From: Candidozyma auris
Taxonomy: Eukaryota > Ascomycota > Pichiomycetes > Serinales > Metschnikowiaceae
Direction: 5' to 3'
Length of the DNA stretch: 64,000 nucleotides
Assembly (NCBI RefSeq): GCF_003013715.1
Contig: NC_072815.1
Span: 1,054,001 to 1,118,000 of the forward strand
The notes beneath the pieces are model-generated. The model was not told the origin of the DNA. It searched no databases and saw nothing but the letters and a program-made list of their open reading frames with translations. Positions within the stretch are counted from its first letter, which is position 1; each line of letters opens with the position of its first letter. Positions 31,112-41,586 of the stretch are shown here, piece after piece. The position numbers and the translations under genes are program-made.

Positions 31112-33226
31112 ATGCCCTCGATCAAGAGACCCCTTCAGGAGCAGTTGCCCACGCCAGAGGAATTAGCTAGGGTGTTCAAGAAACCCAGCCCTTCCAAGGC
31201 TTCTCAGCCAAGAACGATGGCGCCATTGCCTTCACCTCAGAGCGATAACGATAGAGAATTAGATGCTCCAATAAGACACTCGGTGCCGCCAGCGATGATG
31301 CCCGTGGTCTATCCACCGTATACATTCCAGGATTTTTTTTCTGACTTACCTACTGTCTCGGATGAGGAGGCCTTGCAAAGAAAGGCCCAGGTCAACCAGA
31401 TAATGCACAGGTTTCCTCCACCAATGCAACCAATTATTCCGAATGAGCAAGTAGTGGCGGACGGTGGAATTATCGTACCTTTCATTTTTCCTCCTGTGCC
31501 GCCTCTTCAACCCGATTACCATTTAAATGATACTATACTAAAACCTTCGAGTAAGCGAGGCACAATTGAACCTCAGGCTCCACAAGAGAATGAACTTTTT
31601 TCAGAACCATATGGGCCCCAGACGGCTGGTGATAAGAGACTAGGCATGGAAAATAACACCATTTGGCCCCTGATCCCTCCACTACCGTTCCCACCTCCAA
31701 ATTACATGCCTTACCCTCTCAGCGCTCAAAAGGCTCCTTTGACCCCACATGAGGTTTTTGAAGAGTGGCTTGAAGCCCTGGAACACTTGCCCAGGGTTGA
31801 TATGGTTGTAGCAAGTGCTGCTGGCTCGATAGTAGATATTCGCAGCCAATCAGAAGCATTGGGGGTCGATGTGAAAATGTTAGATAAGTGGATCAAAGGT
31901 CGCCGGCAAAAAGACACGGAGGCCAAAGAAGCTTCCAGAAGTGAGTCGGAGTCGTCGGATGTTGAGTACGAAGAATACGCTGCTTACGCGAGACAGGTCG
32001 ATACTTCAGAGACCTTGGATCCTTACGCCGAAGATAAGAAGGACCTTCTTACAGTATATTCTGATCTACGCAACAGTTATCTAACGGTAGTTGCTCTGGA
32101 TACAGCAGGCGTGACCAGATCACCAATCAGAACATACGAATGGTCATCTAAGGATATCGATCCAAGTGCTTCCGAAGATATGCCCACAACCTGGGTCATG
32201 AAGAAGGACATTGCCAGCGCTAATGGGAATTCAAAGCCAAGAAGAAGATTGGAGCTTATAGAGAGTCGCAACCATATAGAGAGATTTGCAGAGGAAAATA
32301 GAGAGCAAGTGTATGCTGCTCGAAAGAAGCAACTCCTTAACCGCTTGAGGTCACTTCAGCAAACAAGAATCTCCCTCGACGACAACAGCATATCGCTGGA
32401 AGACACTGAGTTAAAAGAATACATCCAGAAGAGAAAAAACGAACGAGACCACGAACTTCTACGCCTAAAAATATATCACAATCATGAAAAATTGAAGGCG
32501 GCCCTTTTGTTCTACCAGACATCAAACAGTACATATAAGGGTCTCAACAGGCTTGTCATAAACAAGTTGCGAAAGCTCAAGCAGTTTCTTGAGCACCAAC
32601 AACTGGTTTTCTCTGGTATATTGGCTAACGGCCTGGATGCCGAAGCCTTCAACTTGAGAAGCAAGGAAAGTGCCAACTTAATGAGTTCATTCGTCGAGCA
32701 AGACTACTCTAGTGACGTGAAACATATCTTCCGCACTGCTACGTTGAACGAGGATAAGGGGTTACCTCCTAAACCAGACCTTGAGGAAGTGAACATATCA
32801 AATTTCGATAAAGTTTTCACCAGCATAGAACATTCGCCACAGGTGCATGACTTCATGCCATTGGCCACTGAAGAAGAATTCAAGCTCATCACAGGCGATG
32901 CACCTTTGAAGATGAATGCAAAGGATCAACTTTTGAAGGGCAAAGCTGCGAGGCATCAAATTTTTCAAAGCCTGTTATATGACCGGATCACTTCAGGATC
33001 GGACTCGAACGCCTCCGACAGTGCGGCATCAGGGCCGAAAAGGCGGCCAGGAAGAAGAGCAGCCCCCAAGCCAGTGTTGGGGGAGGAGCCAAGTAAGGAG
33101 CGTAGTGAAGCTGCTCTTGTGGCAAAAATTATGAAACAATTCGTTGGACCAGCGGCTGCCAACGCTGACGAGTTGACGGAAGATCTTGATTTGATGAACG
33201 TGGAAACGAGATGGCCTGTCAGGTAA
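31112..33226 (+). CDS. Unrecognised 704-aa protein with a homeodomain-like segment
   Basis: I do not recognise this gene. Its N-terminal 220 residues are Pro-rich (PPAMMPVVYPPYTF, FPPVPPLQP). At about 210-260 there is a helical segment ending LGVDVKMLDKWIKGRRQKD, which resembles the last two helices of a homeodomain. Residues about 390-530 are charged and likely coiled coil (ENREQVYAARKKQLLNRLRS, RKNERDHELLRLK). A helical stretch STYKGLNRLVINKLRKLKQF and a basic Arg/Pro-rich C terminus (GPKRRPGRRAAPK) follow. The make-up suggests a nuclear chromatin or transcription factor; this is inference. The frame opens at 30974 with GTG; the ATG at 31112 is the first usable one. Confidence 0.75.
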   Translation: MPSIKRPLQEQLPTPEELARVFKKPSPSKASQPRTMAPLPSPQSDNDRELDAPIRHSVPPAMMPVVYPPYTFQDFFSDLPTVSDEEALQRKAQVNQIMHRFPPPMQPIIPNEQVVADGGIIVPFIFPPVPPLQPDYHLNDTILKPSSKRGTIEPQAPQENELFSEPYGPQTAGDKRLGMENNTIWPLIPPLPFPPPNYMPYPLSAQKAPLTPHEVFEEWLEALEHLPRVDMVVASAAGSIVDIRSQSEALGVDVKMLDKWIKGRRQKDTEAKEASRSESESSDVEYEEYAAYARQVDTSETLDPYAEDKKDLLTVYSDLRNSYLTVVALDTAGVTRSPIRTYEWSSKDIDPSASEDMPTTWVMKKDIASANGNSKPRRRLELIESRNHIERFAEENREQVYAARKKQLLNRLRSLQQTRISLDDNSISLEDTELKEYIQKRKNERDHELLRLKIYHNHEKLKAALLFYQTSNSTYKGLNRLVINKLRKLKQFLEHQQLVFSGILANGLDAEAFNLRSKESANLMSSFVEQDYSSDVKHIFRTATLNEDKGLPPKPDLEEVNISNFDKVFTSIEHSPQVHDFMPLATEEEFKLITGDAPLKMNAKDQLLKGKAARHQIFQSLLYDRITSGSDSNASDSAASGPKRRPGRRAAPKPVLGEEPSKERSEAALVAKIMKQFVGPAAANADELTEDLDLMNVETRWPVR
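31839..31848 (-). promoter_or_regulatory. TGGCTGCGAA motif copy 9 (inside a gene)
   Basis: Exact copy within the 704-aa coding region, encoding part of DIRSQSE. It is the only exact copy inside a gene and may be chance. Confidence 0.3.
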
Positions 33227-33407
33227 AGTGTATACTACAGACAAATGGGATATCAAGGGAATAAAGTAAAGGCGTATTATAGGACAACGTAAAATCAAAG
33301 TTGGCAGGAGAGATAAACTATAAAAAAGTTTGCCATGAAACAATCGATATTCTTAAAAGATAGGACAAACACAAGGTGAGAAGTGAATAGTTGAGGAGTT
33401 CGGCTAA

Positions 33408-34388
33408 TTAGAAATCCTCAAATTGAGAGTAGAGTCCAATGGCCACATTAGCAAGACCAATGACAATGGGGAAGCTACCCAAGCCTGAGATGAACTGGTG
33501 GTAAAGACCCAATTGAATGACAGCGTGGTTCTTCAAAGCGTGGAAGATGGTCTTGTAGCTTTCGAGAGTAGACAAAGCGCCATTCTGGAGGATAAAGTAG
33601 TAGATCAACACCTTGGCCAAGGCGAACACAAAAGGATCGTACTTGTAAAGTCTAACCACAAATGAAATGTCATCCTCTTCGTCGTCTTCGTCCTGGATGA
33701 CCACGACTCTTCTGGAGAAATTAACGTAGAAAGAAATCACCAAGGGTAACAAGACAGCGTAGATGATCCAATTTCCAAACACTGACAACACACTGAACTC
33801 CATCAAGGCAGAAAAGTCAGGGGAAGGCAAATTGCTTGATTGCAACCTTGGAATGTTGTCCTTAAACACCTGGTGGATTGAGTTGTTACGCTTGATAGGC
33901 ACAATGGGCACGTTGGTGTAAGTGAAGAAAACGGCTTCAGCTAACAATTCCAAGTAGTTCAAAGCAACCACTCTCGACAACAGTTCTCTCACGTCGTCGT
34001 TGATATCCAAGGTGGTGAGGCCAATTGAGTCTGTGAAGTCCAACACCTTGGAACGAGCGTTTTCGAAAAGGTCGATTGCTGGGTCGATCACCCACTCCTG
34101 GAAAGAAATGGGCGCTGGGGCATTGTAGTCCTTGTCCTCGTCGTCTTCAGCACCGGCAGCAGCGTGTTCCTCCTCTTCCTCTTCATCTTCGTCTTCGATC
34201 AAAGTGGCGACCTCGTCTTCGAGGCCCGCAGACTCGATCAATTCCTTTGCTTTCTCGGGCTGCTCGTCGATAAAAGACTCAATTTTTTCGAGTAACGATT
34301 GCTTCGTGTCCTTGGACCTGACCGAAATGCCGACCTTGCGAGCGACTTTAGCCAAGTCAGCTTTCTTGAACGCTTTGAATTCGGACAT
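33408..34388 (-). CDS. SAP-like N-terminal domain plus membrane protein
   Basis: The 326-aa product starts with a helix-extended-helix segment resembling a SAP/LEM-like fold (about 1-45, FKKADLAKVARKVGISVRS, KQSLLEKIESF). A very acidic stretch (about 75-105) follows. The C-terminal half has about three hydrophobic spans (WIIYAVLLPLVISFYVNF, FALAKVLIYYFILQNG, FPIVIGLANVAIGLY). This recalls fungal nuclear-periphery membrane proteins such as S. cerevisiae Gtt3, but I cannot confirm the relation. The start ATG is 34388; the frame extends to 34490 through a GTG. Confidence 0.7.
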   Translation of the reverse strand: MSEFKAFKKADLAKVARKVGISVRSKDTKQSLLEKIESFIDEQPEKAKELIESAGLEDEVATLIEDEDEEEEEEHAAAGAEDDEDKDYNAPAPISFQEWVIDPAIDLFENARSKVLDFTDSIGLTTLDINDDVRELLSRVVALNYLELLAEAVFFTYTNVPIVPIKRNNSIHQVFKDNIPRLQSSNLPSPDFSALMEFSVLSVFGNWIIYAVLLPLVISFYVNFSRRVVVIQDEDDEEDDISFVVRLYKYDPFVFALAKVLIYYFILQNGALSTLESYKTIFHALKNHAVIQLGLYHQFISGLGSFPIVIGLANVAIGLYSQFEDF

Positions 34389-35126
34389 GGTGGGATTGGC
34401 TATAAAAAAAGAAAAGTACGTGGAAGTGTGTGTTTTGCACAGATGTTTGGCGCACTGTGAGGTTGTTGATGGAGGATGAACCCGTGACACTGGAAGAAGA
34501 AAAAAAAAAAAAATATACCAAAAAAATAGATATATACAAGAAACTTATTTAAGCAAGCGAAACCCGTGGCTTTTTTTCGACCACGATTTTACCCAACGAG
34601 CCTGCTGTTTTGGGCTGCTCTTGTTTACTTCCCGGTCTGTTTACCTTCTGCCTCTTTGAGCGCGCTTCACCGTTGGACGTGAGAGCGTTGTTTACAATGG
34701 CACTGAGAGAGCAATGAGAGAGTGTGAGAAATTTGGAGAGAGACAATGAGAGACAACGAAAGGTGCGGTAAGGGTGTCGTTTGCAACCGTAGACGAGAAG
34801 GCGCTGGACAAAAAACACCTTGATTGAGAACAAACGAAGAGAAAGTGAAGCCTCTGATGAATTTGCGTAGTAATGGTTGCTGAAGACGGCAACTACTTGG
34901 TTGCGAGAAGTTGTGCAAGGTATAGTATTTTTGGTAAAGAGGACTAAGATGTTTAACAGGCAGTGGACGTAAGGAGGGTGGAGTGAGGGAGATACAAAGG
35001 GCTTTTTACTTAGGGAAGTCACGTATGGAGTTTGTCGAAGATTGCAGAGTAGTAGACTTTGTTTCGTGAAACAGCTTGCCTGATTACTGAGTATACTGAT
35101 TCTTGAGAATCGAGCCTGGTTGCAAA

Positions 35127-35136
35127 TTCGCAGCCG
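35127..35136 (-). promoter_or_regulatory. TGGCTGCGAA motif, one-mismatch copy
   Basis: TTCGCAGCCG on the plus strand; the 9-bp core is intact. It lies about 740 bp upstream of the SAP-like gene. Confidence 0.45.
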
Positions 35137-36658
35137 CTCTTTGGGCGACCTCAGTGATTGAAAAGAGCACTTTTTGACCATTGATTACACGTCTGATGAT
35201 GTTTGATGCATCTCGAGGGACAGGATTGGCATAAACCAAGGAAACATTTTTCAAGGCAAACTTTGTTAATATTTTTTAGGTGCTCTCTCAAAGAAAAGAA
35301 GTGGCACGCAGTTGAATCGGTAATATTCCAGCTTTAATGTTAGTCGAAGCGGGCTCCATATATCAGAAGTGATGGTCACAATAGAGTCAAGGTAGAGAAT
35401 ACGGAGACTTCAGATAAGAACAGAAGCCTCGAAATTTACGCTCCTAGAGGCGTAGTGACTGACTAAAGTAAATAGACGGTTCCTTGAATGCGGATACAGT
35501 GTCTCACGGTTTCTTGATTTCGATGTTAACACAATCTGAATCTCAGCTTTGGATGGTTATTTTAACCGTTGGTTCACTAAGCTTCTTCCAACAAGGCCGT
35601 GGCCATCAAGTAGTGGAATCGATTCTCGTTCACACCCATTTCTTAAGAATTTTTTCAAATGTAAGTTTCATAGAAAGTGACCGTCATCGAATAAGTGGCT
35701 GCTGAGTTCCGTCTCAGAATCCCTTTATTCGCTCCAGGCGAGTTGATGACTGACATCATTAGAAGGCTACAAGTCTCTGCAAACTGCAAGGTATGGAAAC
35801 AAAAGGTTTCTCTCAGTGAGCAAATGAGACAGACACTTATTTCCATCGCTCGGCAGGCTGAGGAGTTACCTCATGCTTTTATTGCTCAAGCTCATGTATT
35901 TACGACCATGCCTGGTGAAGTTGTCAGAGGTAGAGACGTAAGCGAAATGCGACTTATTTCTCTTGCATGCAATGGAAGCCACACAAATGTGTCAAAATTC
36001 CGGTGATGGGTTAAAAATTCGAGTTTGCCGAATCAGACAAAGAGCTCGGTTCTTAACGTTGAAAGATGAGAATTTGGAATTTCCACGGCCACATTCTTAG
36101 TCATTTATCATTGTGAAAGCGTTGTGGTGAAAATGACCTCGTCATGATGCGTAGACGGGAATCACTAGGTACACGCAGTTAGTTCGATTTGTTGTTTGCT
36201 AAATATTTTTCATATAAAGTTTCTCAGTTGGCTGTGATATTGTGAGTGGTCTTTGATGCTTCCGTGAGGTGCTAGAATCTCTGTACAACGGCTGCAAGTG
36301 CAATTAGGACAATAAAATACACTAGAATTGTCTTATGAAACCTAAGCAATAAAATGTAAAAGTCTTCTTTGTAACCAGAGAAATCTTAATCAAAATGGGT
36401 TGAAATATCCTTTCCCAGTTTACGAGTACACATTTGGTCTTCAAGGTGGGATCCATCCTCGCTAACCGAGTGAAGCCAACAGAAACAAAAAAAAAGGAAA
36501 AGAAAAGAGAAAAAAAAAGAAAAATAACGAGAATCACTTATAACTGGCTAATGTTTACCTTTAACGCCATGAATGTGAATCAAATTTAAATTAATCTTTG
36601 CCTTCGTCATGTCTTTCTCCATCTTCCAGTAAAATCTGCTGCCTCTAGGTTGCTGCAT

Positions 36659-36668
36659 TTCGCAGCCA
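36659..36668 (-). promoter_or_regulatory. TGGCTGCGAA motif copy 10
   Basis: Exact copy about 320 bp upstream of MIP1; the extended reverse-strand context is GAATGGCTGCGAAAT. Confidence 0.6.
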
Positions 36669-36817
36669 TTCCTAAATAACACCAATGAAGACACCGAGGA
36701 TTTAAGAAAATTGTTTTAGAGTAATCCTGGACGTGTTCCAAAATACTTCAGCAAACCAGTTAAACTCTATTATTTCAAATTGTCCAGCCAGCAGTCAGTC
36801 ACCCTGGATCTCCTTGT

Positions 36818-36837
36818 GCACGTGATCAGTCACGTGC
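36818..36837. promoter_or_regulatory. Inverted double CACGTG element upstream of MIP1
   Basis: Two 8-bp arms, GCACGTGA and TCACGTGC, flank a 4-bp spacer TCAG. The two CACGTG cores start 12 bp apart (36819, 36831). It lies about 150 bp before the MIP1 ATG and fits two Cbf1 sites. Confidence 0.7.
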
Positions 36838-36985
36838 GTATTTATGTTTTCCTCATTTCTGTGATATCTTATTGTTCTCATCTTTCCCTATTTAGATCTC
36901 TGATTACAGTCATTACCTATCAATTACATTGCTCAAACCATTTTCAACCATCTACATCATAATATCATAGACTTTGCGAGCCATT

Positions 36986-39900
36986 ATGATTAGGGCACCG
37001 CTTCTAAAACGGTTGACCCGACATATTCACGCTGGCAGACTGCTACGAAAGCCTGCTAGTGGCAAAGAATCCCCCAGGGTAAACCAATTGGGTATTCAAT
37101 ACTTATCCCAAGATGTTCACAGAAAGGTTTTTCCTAAGAATCCACCAAACGCGTATAAGAAGGTGGAGAACGAGGAGCTTCTCGAGTTGACGAAGCAGCA
37201 TCTACAGCATAACAAGCTTCTAGGAAAGAAAACCAACATCTCTGAGCCCATATCAATACCCAATTTGCCTGAATTGGTGGGTAAGAGCTCGCTTGACGAG
37301 CACTTCACGAGAATTGGGTTTGAATCTTCCCAACCTTACTTGCGCATGGCCGAAACGCTATTCAGTAGAGATACAAACCTACCGAAGCGGCCTGCCAAAT
37401 GGGAGCTTACAAGCGGCTGGACTCGGTATGCTCCTGACAAAAAACCAGAGAAAGTGGAGTTTCCTCTTGAAAATGAACTTGTTTTCGACGTCGAGGTAAT
37501 GTATAAAAAGTCTCCCTACGCCGTCTTATGTACAGCTGTTTCACCCAAGGCCTGGTATGGCTGGGTCTCACCTGTACTCACCAGTAAAACAAAAAACTGG
37601 AACCATTTGATACCCTTTAACACACAAAATGACGAAAAGTTACTTGTCGGTTACAACGTCAGCTATGATAGAGCACGTATTCTTGAGGAATACAACATCA
37701 AGGAGTCAAAAGCATTTTTCCTAGATGCAATGGCACTTCATATAGCCTTAAGTGGCATCTGCTCTCAACAGCGACCGACCTGGGTGAAGCATAAGAAACA
37801 CAAAGTTGCCTTGGAATCACTGGAAAATGCTGACACCGACAATGAGAGCTCTGAATCACAAAATGCAGACGCAGATGGTGAAGTGTCCATGACGGATGTT
37901 GCCAAGGAACTAATGGAAGATCCATGGCTCGACAAAGGAGCAACAAACTCTTTGGCAAATGTTGCTGAATTTCATTGTGGAATAAAACTAGAAAAAGACA
38001 TCAGAGATCTATTTGCCACAGAGGATAAGGCACTCATTATTGAAAGTTTTCAATCGCTCATGGACTATTGTGCCCTGGACGTCAGTGCCACATATAGTGT
38101 TGGCAAGAAGCTCTTTCCCGAGTTCAGAGAAAGAAACCCCCATCCCGTCTCTTTCGCAGCGCTCAAACAATTAGGCAAGCTTTTTTTGCCAACGACAAAA
38201 AAGTGGGATGCCTACTTGAAAAGTGCAGAGAGTCTCTATGAGAGAAATCGTAATCAAGTCAGTGATATCTTGCAAGAAAGAGCAAACGAGCTAGTTCGCT
38301 ACATAACCGAGAATGATGAGAGTCTCAAGCCTGACACTGAAAATGACCCTTGGCTTAAGCAGCTTAATTGGACCTTGAAGAAAGAGCGTCTACGAAAGGA
38401 TGGAACTCCTGTTGCGAATCAGGCTTACTTAACGGGTTACCCTGAATGGTACAGAGAGTTGTTCAAAACATCCGTGGTAGACAATGGCGAGAAAACAAGG
38501 AACATGAATATCACTGTCCGAACTCGCATAACTCCTTTAATTCTACGTCTAAAGTGGGAGGGCTATCCATTGATCTGGACAGACACCGCTGGATGGTGCT
38601 TCAAGGTTCCATATGATGAGGATATCATCAATTCCATGCTTGCAAAGAACTATACGAAGGCACGCTTAAGCCCCAAAGAGGCTGAACAAATGCTCCCAGA
38701 ACTTCGTGATGATGGAGTGTTTGAACTATTCAAGGTACCTCACCCTGATGGCCCACGTAAACGCTGCACGATAATCATGTCACGCAGCTACTTGCGCTAC
38801 TTCGATAGTGGTGTGCTAACATCTGAGTACGATTACGCCACAGAAATTCTCAATCTTAATGCTGCAGCTTCCTACTGGATAGGAAACAGAGCACGTATAT
38901 CAGATCAATTTGTGGTGTACAACGATCCTAATGGTGCGAGCAACAACTTCTTGAAGACGAAGAAAGAAAGCAAAGAACATCCAGAGATGGGGATGATACT
39001 TCCCAAACTTTGCACCATGGGTACTATTACGAGGCGTGCAACAGAAAACACTTGGCTCACTGCCTCCAACAGCAAGGCTAACAGAATAGGTTCAGAACTT
39101 AAGGCCATGATCGAGGCACCAAAAGGATATGCTTTTGTTGGGGCAGATGTTGACTCAGAAGAGCTTTGGATCGCTTCATTGATTGGCGACTCCATGTTTC
39201 GTATTCATGGTGGCACTTCGCTAGGGTGGATGTGCTTAGAAGGCGACAAGTCCGAGAAGACAGATTTGCATTCTAGAACAGCCGAGATTATGGGAATTCT
39301 GAGGAACGACGCTAAAATTTTTAATTATGGAAGAATCTACGGCGCCGGAGTTAAGTTTGCAACTCGTCTTTTGAAGCAATGCAACGTCAACTTGTCCGAC
39401 GAGCAAGCCGAAAAGCTCGCATCAGCTTTGTACGAGCAAACGAAAGGTCAAACAAGCTCTTCAAAGATTTTTCAGCGGAGAGTGTACCATGGTGGAACTG
39501 AGTCTGTCATGTTTAATGCACTCGAAGCTATTGCATACCAAGAGCGTCCGAGGACCCCAGCATTGGGTGCATCAATTACGGATGCATTGACACAGAGGTA
39601 TCTCAACAAAAACAACTACTTGACATCAAGAATCAATTGGACGATTCAAAGCAGCGGGGTGGACTACTTGCACTTGCTTATCATCTCTATGGAGTATCTC
39701 TTGAAACGTTATAAGGTTGATGCTCGTCTCATGATTACAGTTCACGATGAAGTTCGATACATGGCCAAGGAGGAAGATAAATTGAAATGTGCACTTTTGC
39801 TTCAGATTGCTAATCTCTGGACCCGAGCGATGTTCTGCGAGCAGCTCAACATACTTGAGCTTCCACAGTCATGTGCCTTCTTTTCTGAAGTCGACATCGA

Positions 39901-40816
39901 TCACGTATTGAGGAAAGAAGTATCGCTCGATTGCGTGACTCCGTCTCATCCGACTGCAATACCGCCAGGGAAATCATATGATATGATTTCATTACTCAGA
40001 GCTATCAATTCAGAGGAGGTCTTGAAAGCCAAGGCTACTCCTCTCAAAAGCGCTAGGGATTTACAGTACTCTAATAGAGAACCTGTGATTAATTCTCTTC
40101 AAGGCGATGAACTGGAGAATTTGCGAATCGCAAAACTCAGACTCCAAAATTCCATAGATAAAGATGACTGGAGATGTAACGTTGCCATCTTCAATAAATT
40201 GGAGAGAGAAGAGAAGAGGAGACTTACTAAACCTACACTGCCCGCCTTATCAGGAAAACCCACAAGAAGGCGGAAAATAGACGATGATCCTGATTTGAGT
40301 AAGGACGGAAGTGCAAGCATCAAAGAGGAGATACAAAATGCATCAGTTTTAAAAAAGTCTAGAGCGCCAAAGAGTCAATTTCCTTTTAAACGGGTTGCTG
40401 TCAAGAAAACAAACAGCAGCCTTCCTCGCTCTACACAAGCTAGCACGACGAGCAGTTCGCTGGCATTGCCAATTCAAAAAAATGTCAGCTTTGGTCAGGC
40501 GAAGGCTTCGGCAGGCTCACGGTATGTTTCAACGTCCTACTACTCAACATTTGATGGTGGCCTCAGTGGTTTCTACGGAAGCAAACGTGCTTACAACAAG
40601 GGTACGAAGAAAGAACAGGGCAACCTTGCCCTCAAGTTCCCAAAGCAGAGTTTGGGTGCTTTCAAGAGATCCTTCATTACGAGTTGTCTTCACTCGACCA
40701 GACTCTGGTCTTCTATTGACGATCACAATTTTGAGCGACCGAAAAAGCTTCGACACGAGTTGGAAAGCAAGGTGAGACCCCAGAAACCCAAGGAGATTTT
40801 TCGACGACGATGCTAA
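36986..40816 (+). CDS. MIP1: Mitochondrial DNA polymerase gamma
   Basis: Mip1 replicates mitochondrial DNA. The 1276-aa product begins with a basic, hydroxylated presequence-like region (MIRAPLLKRLTRHIHAGRLLR). The 3'-5' exonuclease motif I is VFDVEV with Asp168 and Glu170; motif II lies at NVSYDRARI. The family-A polymerase motifs are A (ADVDSEELW, Asp721 and Asp723), B (RNDAKIFNYGRIYGAG) and C (VHDEV, His920-Asp921-Glu922). About 350 residues follow motif C; they are basic and low-complexity near the end, matching the C-terminal extension of fungal Mip1. The start is ATG 36986; the upstream 12 nt are open only through TTG. Confidence 0.95.
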   Translation: MIRAPLLKRLTRHIHAGRLLRKPASGKESPRVNQLGIQYLSQDVHRKVFPKNPPNAYKKVENEELLELTKQHLQHNKLLGKKTNISEPISIPNLPELVGKSSLDEHFTRIGFESSQPYLRMAETLFSRDTNLPKRPAKWELTSGWTRYAPDKKPEKVEFPLENELVFDVEVMYKKSPYAVLCTAVSPKAWYGWVSPVLTSKTKNWNHLIPFNTQNDEKLLVGYNVSYDRARILEEYNIKESKAFFLDAMALHIALSGICSQQRPTWVKHKKHKVALESLENADTDNESSESQNADADGEVSMTDVAKELMEDPWLDKGATNSLANVAEFHCGIKLEKDIRDLFATEDKALIIESFQSLMDYCALDVSATYSVGKKLFPEFRERNPHPVSFAALKQLGKLFLPTTKKWDAYLKSAESLYERNRNQVSDILQERANELVRYITENDESLKPDTENDPWLKQLNWTLKKERLRKDGTPVANQAYLTGYPEWYRELFKTSVVDNGEKTRNMNITVRTRITPLILRLKWEGYPLIWTDTAGWCFKVPYDEDIINSMLAKNYTKARLSPKEAEQMLPELRDDGVFELFKVPHPDGPRKRCTIIMSRSYLRYFDSGVLTSEYDYATEILNLNAAASYWIGNRARISDQFVVYNDPNGASNNFLKTKKESKEHPEMGMILPKLCTMGTITRRATENTWLTASNSKANRIGSELKAMIEAPKGYAFVGADVDSEELWIASLIGDSMFRIHGGTSLGWMCLEGDKSEKTDLHSRTAEIMGILRNDAKIFNYGRIYGAGVKFATRLLKQCNVNLSDEQAEKLASALYEQTKGQTSSSKIFQRRVYHGGTESVMFNALEAIAYQERPRTPALGASITDALTQRYLNKNNYLTSRINWTIQSSGVDYLHLLIISMEYLLKRYKVDARLMITVHDEVRYMAKEEDKLKCALLLQIANLWTRAMFCEQLNILELPQSCAFFSEVDIDHVLRKEVSLDCVTPSHPTAIPPGKSYDMISLLRAINSEEVLKAKATPLKSARDLQYSNREPVINSLQGDELENLRIAKLRLQNSIDKDDWRCNVAIFNKLEREEKRRLTKPTLPALSGKPTRRRKIDDDPDLSKDGSASIKEEIQNASVLKKSRAPKSQFPFKRVAVKKTNSSLPRSTQASTTSSSLALPIQKNVSFGQAKASAGSRYVSTSYYSTFDGGLSGFYGSKRAYNKGTKKEQGNLALKFPKQSLGAFKRSFITSCLHSTRLWSSIDDHNFERPKKLRHELESKVRPQKPKEIFRRRC

Positions 40817-41307
40817 GATCTTTCTGAAGCGATGGGTATATGCGTTATTGCTATCTTGCTTGTCATTTCTGGATCGAGCGAACTTATCGGTCACATCACA
40901 ATCAGCTCTGCAAGTGCAGCACGCCCACTATAATTGATTTGTTTTTATTGAGGCTCTTTGGATGCATCACTTGATTTCAAGGATGCTCCCTACTTTAGCT
41001 TCTAATTACGAATCATTGATTTATTGTGCTGAAGTGAGTTTGTGGAAGACGTTCCCTCGAGCACTGCTCCTCCGCCACAGAGGTCACCAACCCGAAAACA
41101 TTACGATTGCCGATACTAAAGATTCCAGACTGTCTAAACGTCCTTTTTTAGGATTACTTGCATCGCACCATGGCTCTTCGCCATAAATGTACAATAGGAT
41201 AAATACTGTATAAATGTAGTTATAGCGAGATCTGGGCGACATCTCCACCAACTCTTAGCCAGCATAAATTACACCATCATTTCATTACAAAGCATTCTAG
41301 TTCTACC
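40817..41307. other. Gap between MIP1 and PCC1
   Basis: This 490-bp gap contains no recognised feature. It should hold the MIP1 3' end and PCC1 promoter; a TATA-like ctgtataaatgtag lies near 41208. Confidence 0.35.
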
Positions 41308-41586
41308 ATGCTAGATCACATTGTAACTCTAGACGTGCCGTTTGAAACGGAGACCCAAGCGGAAATCGCCATGAAGACCATGTCTGTGGATCCTATCTTG
41401 AAGAAAAACGAGATAACCGTCCACTACTCGATCCAAAACAACTTGCTTACTTGTAAATTTGCTGGTATCAGCGACAGGGTGATTCGTGTTGCCGTGAGCA
41501 GTGCCATAGATAATATCAAGACCATCATTGAATGTATGGAAGAGTTTGACGGCAAGGAGAAGACCATCTTTACCAACGACGAGTAA
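41308..41586 (+). CDS. PCC1: KEOPS/EKC complex subunit Pcc1
   Basis: Pcc1 is the small dimerising subunit of the KEOPS (EKC) complex that makes the t6A modification on ANN-decoding tRNAs and affects telomeres and transcription. The 92-aa product covers the whole Pcc1 fold: DVPFETETQAEIAMKTMSVDP, then VHYSIQNNLLTCKF and the conserved helix RVAVSSAIDNIKTIIE. Length and position of the start match the family (about 88 aa in S. cerevisiae). No intron is visible here. Confidence 0.9.
   Translation: MLDHIVTLDVPFETETQAEIAMKTMSVDPILKKNEITVHYSIQNNLLTCKFAGISDRVIRVAVSSAIDNIKTIIECMEEFDGKEKTIFTNDE

Larger units (their letters stand above)
34389..36985. other. Long divergent intergenic region upstream of MIP1
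   Basis: This 2.6-kb gap contains an exact TGGCTGCGAA copy (36659), a one-mismatch copy (35127), a polypurine tract (about 36483-36527) and a double CACGTG element (36818-36837). A 210-codon minus-strand open frame (35181-34549) begins with ATG, but only its last 45 residues look protein-like. No RNA gene was recognised. Confidence 0.4.

Noticed and set aside
35695..36006. 103-codon open frame in the MIP1 upstream gap
   Set aside because: It begins with GTG, and the internal-ATG version shows no family features.
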